A DNA stretch of 6,426 nucleotides from JANRKG01 sp033763635 (GTDB lineage Bacteria; Cyanobacteriota; Cyanobacteriia; GCF-001939115): positions 1-6,426 of the forward strand of contig JANRKG010000332.1 of assembly GCA_033763635.1 (NCBI GenBank), read 5' to 3'. Below, in pieces: positions 5,648 to 6,426 of the stretch. Under the pieces are notes generated by a model, which worked only from the letters and a program-made list of their open reading frames with translations, had not been told where the DNA came from and did not search any database. Positions within the stretch are counted from its first letter, which is position 1; each line of letters begins with the position of its first letter. The position numbers were made by a program, and so were the translations under genes.

Positions 5648-6166
5648 ATGATGATGCAAATGAAATTGCGTTGGGCAATCCTCCTCGCTCCTTTCATGGG
5701 GTTGATGTGGGTACTGCCAGGAATGGCCCTTCCCCCCAATCAATCCGACATCACTGGAATTGGTGTGAACTCAACACTCTATGTTCGCTTTGGCTTTGAG
5801 CCGCTGGAGAAATCGGGATTAGTCACTCCTGCAATTCAAGCCCTACAAACGGCGATCGTAGATCTTCTGAACACCGATGGAATCAGTGCCAACACCCGCA
5901 ATCACTTAACTGCCTTGTCTGAACGACTCAAACAGGTAGACACTCGCCTTTGGGACACGAACAAAAGCCTGGATGTCAGCATTCAGGACATCGCGAAAGG
6001 ATTAGCCCAGGATCTCGCGAATGCTAAAGCTGCTTGTAATGCGAACAGTGCGGCTTCTTGTGATCGCCTCAATCAATTAATCCCTTTGATGCAGAACTAT
6101 CTCGATCGGTTAGAACAGTTTAGGGTTGCGCTCTTTACCTACAACAACGTTGCTCGTATTTTTTAG
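5648..6166 (+). CDS. Small secreted/periplasmic helical protein of unknown function
   Basis: This 172-residue protein begins at a run of three ATG codons (MMMQMKLRW). A hydrophobic stretch (residues 9-24) and GMA27 give a clear signal peptide, leaving a mature protein of about 145 residues. After a short segment with possible strands (GIGVNSTLYVRFGFEPL, 37-53) the rest predicts as amphipathic helices: about 58-75, 80-103, 107-130 and 138-165. Cys130 and Cys138, eight residues apart between the last two helices, are the only cysteines and could form a disulphide in the periplasm. No lipobox, wall-binding motif or catalytic signature is seen, and the family is not recognised. The gene is 32 bp behind the SLH gene with its own good ribosome-binding site, so it is probably cotranscribed and may work with that envelope protein, for example as a periplasmic partner; this is inferred only from position and the shared secretion signal. 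Confidence 0.8.
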   Translation: MMMQMKLRWAILLAPFMGLMWVLPGMALPPNQSDITGIGVNSTLYVRFGFEPLEKSGLVTPAIQALQTAIVDLLNTDGISANTRNHLTALSERLKQVDTRLWDTNKSLDVSIQDIAKGLAQDLANAKAACNANSAASCDRLNQLIPLMQNYLDRLEQFRVALFTYNNVARIF

Positions 6167-6169
6167 GTG

Positions 6170-6426
6170 CTAACGTCGGATATTTAAAAGCTCCTCCGGG
6201 GAAGCCAGTAACTTAATTCCCGCTCGTTCGATTTGTCGATGAGGGTTCAAGATAAACATCCAGGCGACATTAATACCAAACCAGGAAGTTTGGACCTGTC
6301 CACCCACCTGTACTTCTAAATATCCCTCGCTGAGTGATGTCACCCTGCCTTCGCGAGGATTCAGGGCCATTCCGGTGGCTTCCTCCTCTAGATAAGCGAC
6401 GATCGCTTCCTGCCCGATGATGGGAC
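6170..6426 (-). CDS. NTF2-fold protein related to the OCP C-terminal domain, C-terminal part (runs off right edge)
   Basis: The minus strand is open from the right edge to TAG at 6172-6170, giving the last 84 residues. It begins PIIGQEAIVAYLEEEATGM, typical of NTF2/SnoaL-like proteins. It contains VQTSWFG (44-50), VAW (53-55), LNP (59-61) and the ending LLASPEELLNIRR. The WFG..NV..AW, LNP and LLASP.ELL pieces strongly resemble the C-terminal carotenoid-binding domain of OCP and its stand-alone homologues (CTDH). Compared with OCP as I remember it (Trp277 and Trp288 of the Synechocystis protein), the two tryptophans here are 7 rather than 11 residues apart, a four-residue shortening. It may therefore be a related NTF2-fold protein that does not bind carotenoid. 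An internal ATG at 6370-6368 is unlikely to be the start because it would cut through the conserved IGQEAI region. The true start, and any N-terminal OCP domain, lie outside. Confidence 0.8.
   Translation of the reverse strand, partial: PIIGQEAIVAYLEEEATGMALNPREGRVTSLSEGYLEVQVGGQVQTSWFGINVAWMFILNPHRQIERAGIKLLASPEELLNIRR

Noticed and set aside
1..6426. CRISPR array, tRNA, rRNA, transposase, toxin-antitoxin or defence genes
   Set aside because: Read on both strands; no regularly spaced repeats, cloverleaf sequences or family motifs of these kinds were seen.

Overview
The window looks like a chromosomal segment of a cyanobacterium. The hexamer CGATCG, the core of the cyanobacterial HIP1 repeat, occurs 21 times in 6.4 kb, against 1 to 2 expected in random sequence. 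The gene content also fits: an anaerobic-type cobalamin methyltransferase, a PAS-GAF signalling protein, an SLH-domain envelope protein with a beta-barrel-like end, and a protein resembling the C-terminal domain of the orange carotenoid protein (OCP). Species and strain cannot be named from the sequence.

Layout: the left part (1-2558) is read entirely on the minus strand. It holds the N-terminal part of a PAS/GAF sensory protein (cut by the left edge), a 259-bp AT-rich gap, a small FMN-binding flavin reductase-like protein, cobM/cbiF (precorrin-4 C11-methyltransferase) and a 99-residue conserved protein of unknown function. A divergent AT-rich intergenic region (2559-2781) separates these from the plus-strand half. 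That half holds a 144-residue unknown protein, a 400-bp non-coding stretch (palindromic repeat, strong intrinsic terminator, hairpin leader), a 664-residue protein with three SLH domains and a beta-rich C-terminus, and a 172-residue secreted helical protein 32 bp downstream. At the right edge the C-terminal part of an NTF2-fold protein runs on the minus strand and converges on the secreted protein with a 3-nt gap.

Possible functional links: cobM and the flavin reductase-like gene lie in the same direction 84 bp apart. Because known corrin reductases (CobR) belong to the flavin reductase family, the small flavoprotein is a candidate for a cobalamin-related reductase. The SLH protein and the secreted helical protein probably form a two-gene operon for the cell envelope. 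Both have signal peptides, and the downstream gene has its own good ribosome-binding site. The other genes look like unrelated neighbours.

No tRNA, rRNA, CRISPR array, transposase or prophage gene was seen. Most of the window is ordinary chromosome. The least explained parts are the SLH/secreted-protein pair, the OCP-domain-like fragment, the cobM-flavoprotein pairing, and the absence of any complete HIP1 octamer among the 21 cores.
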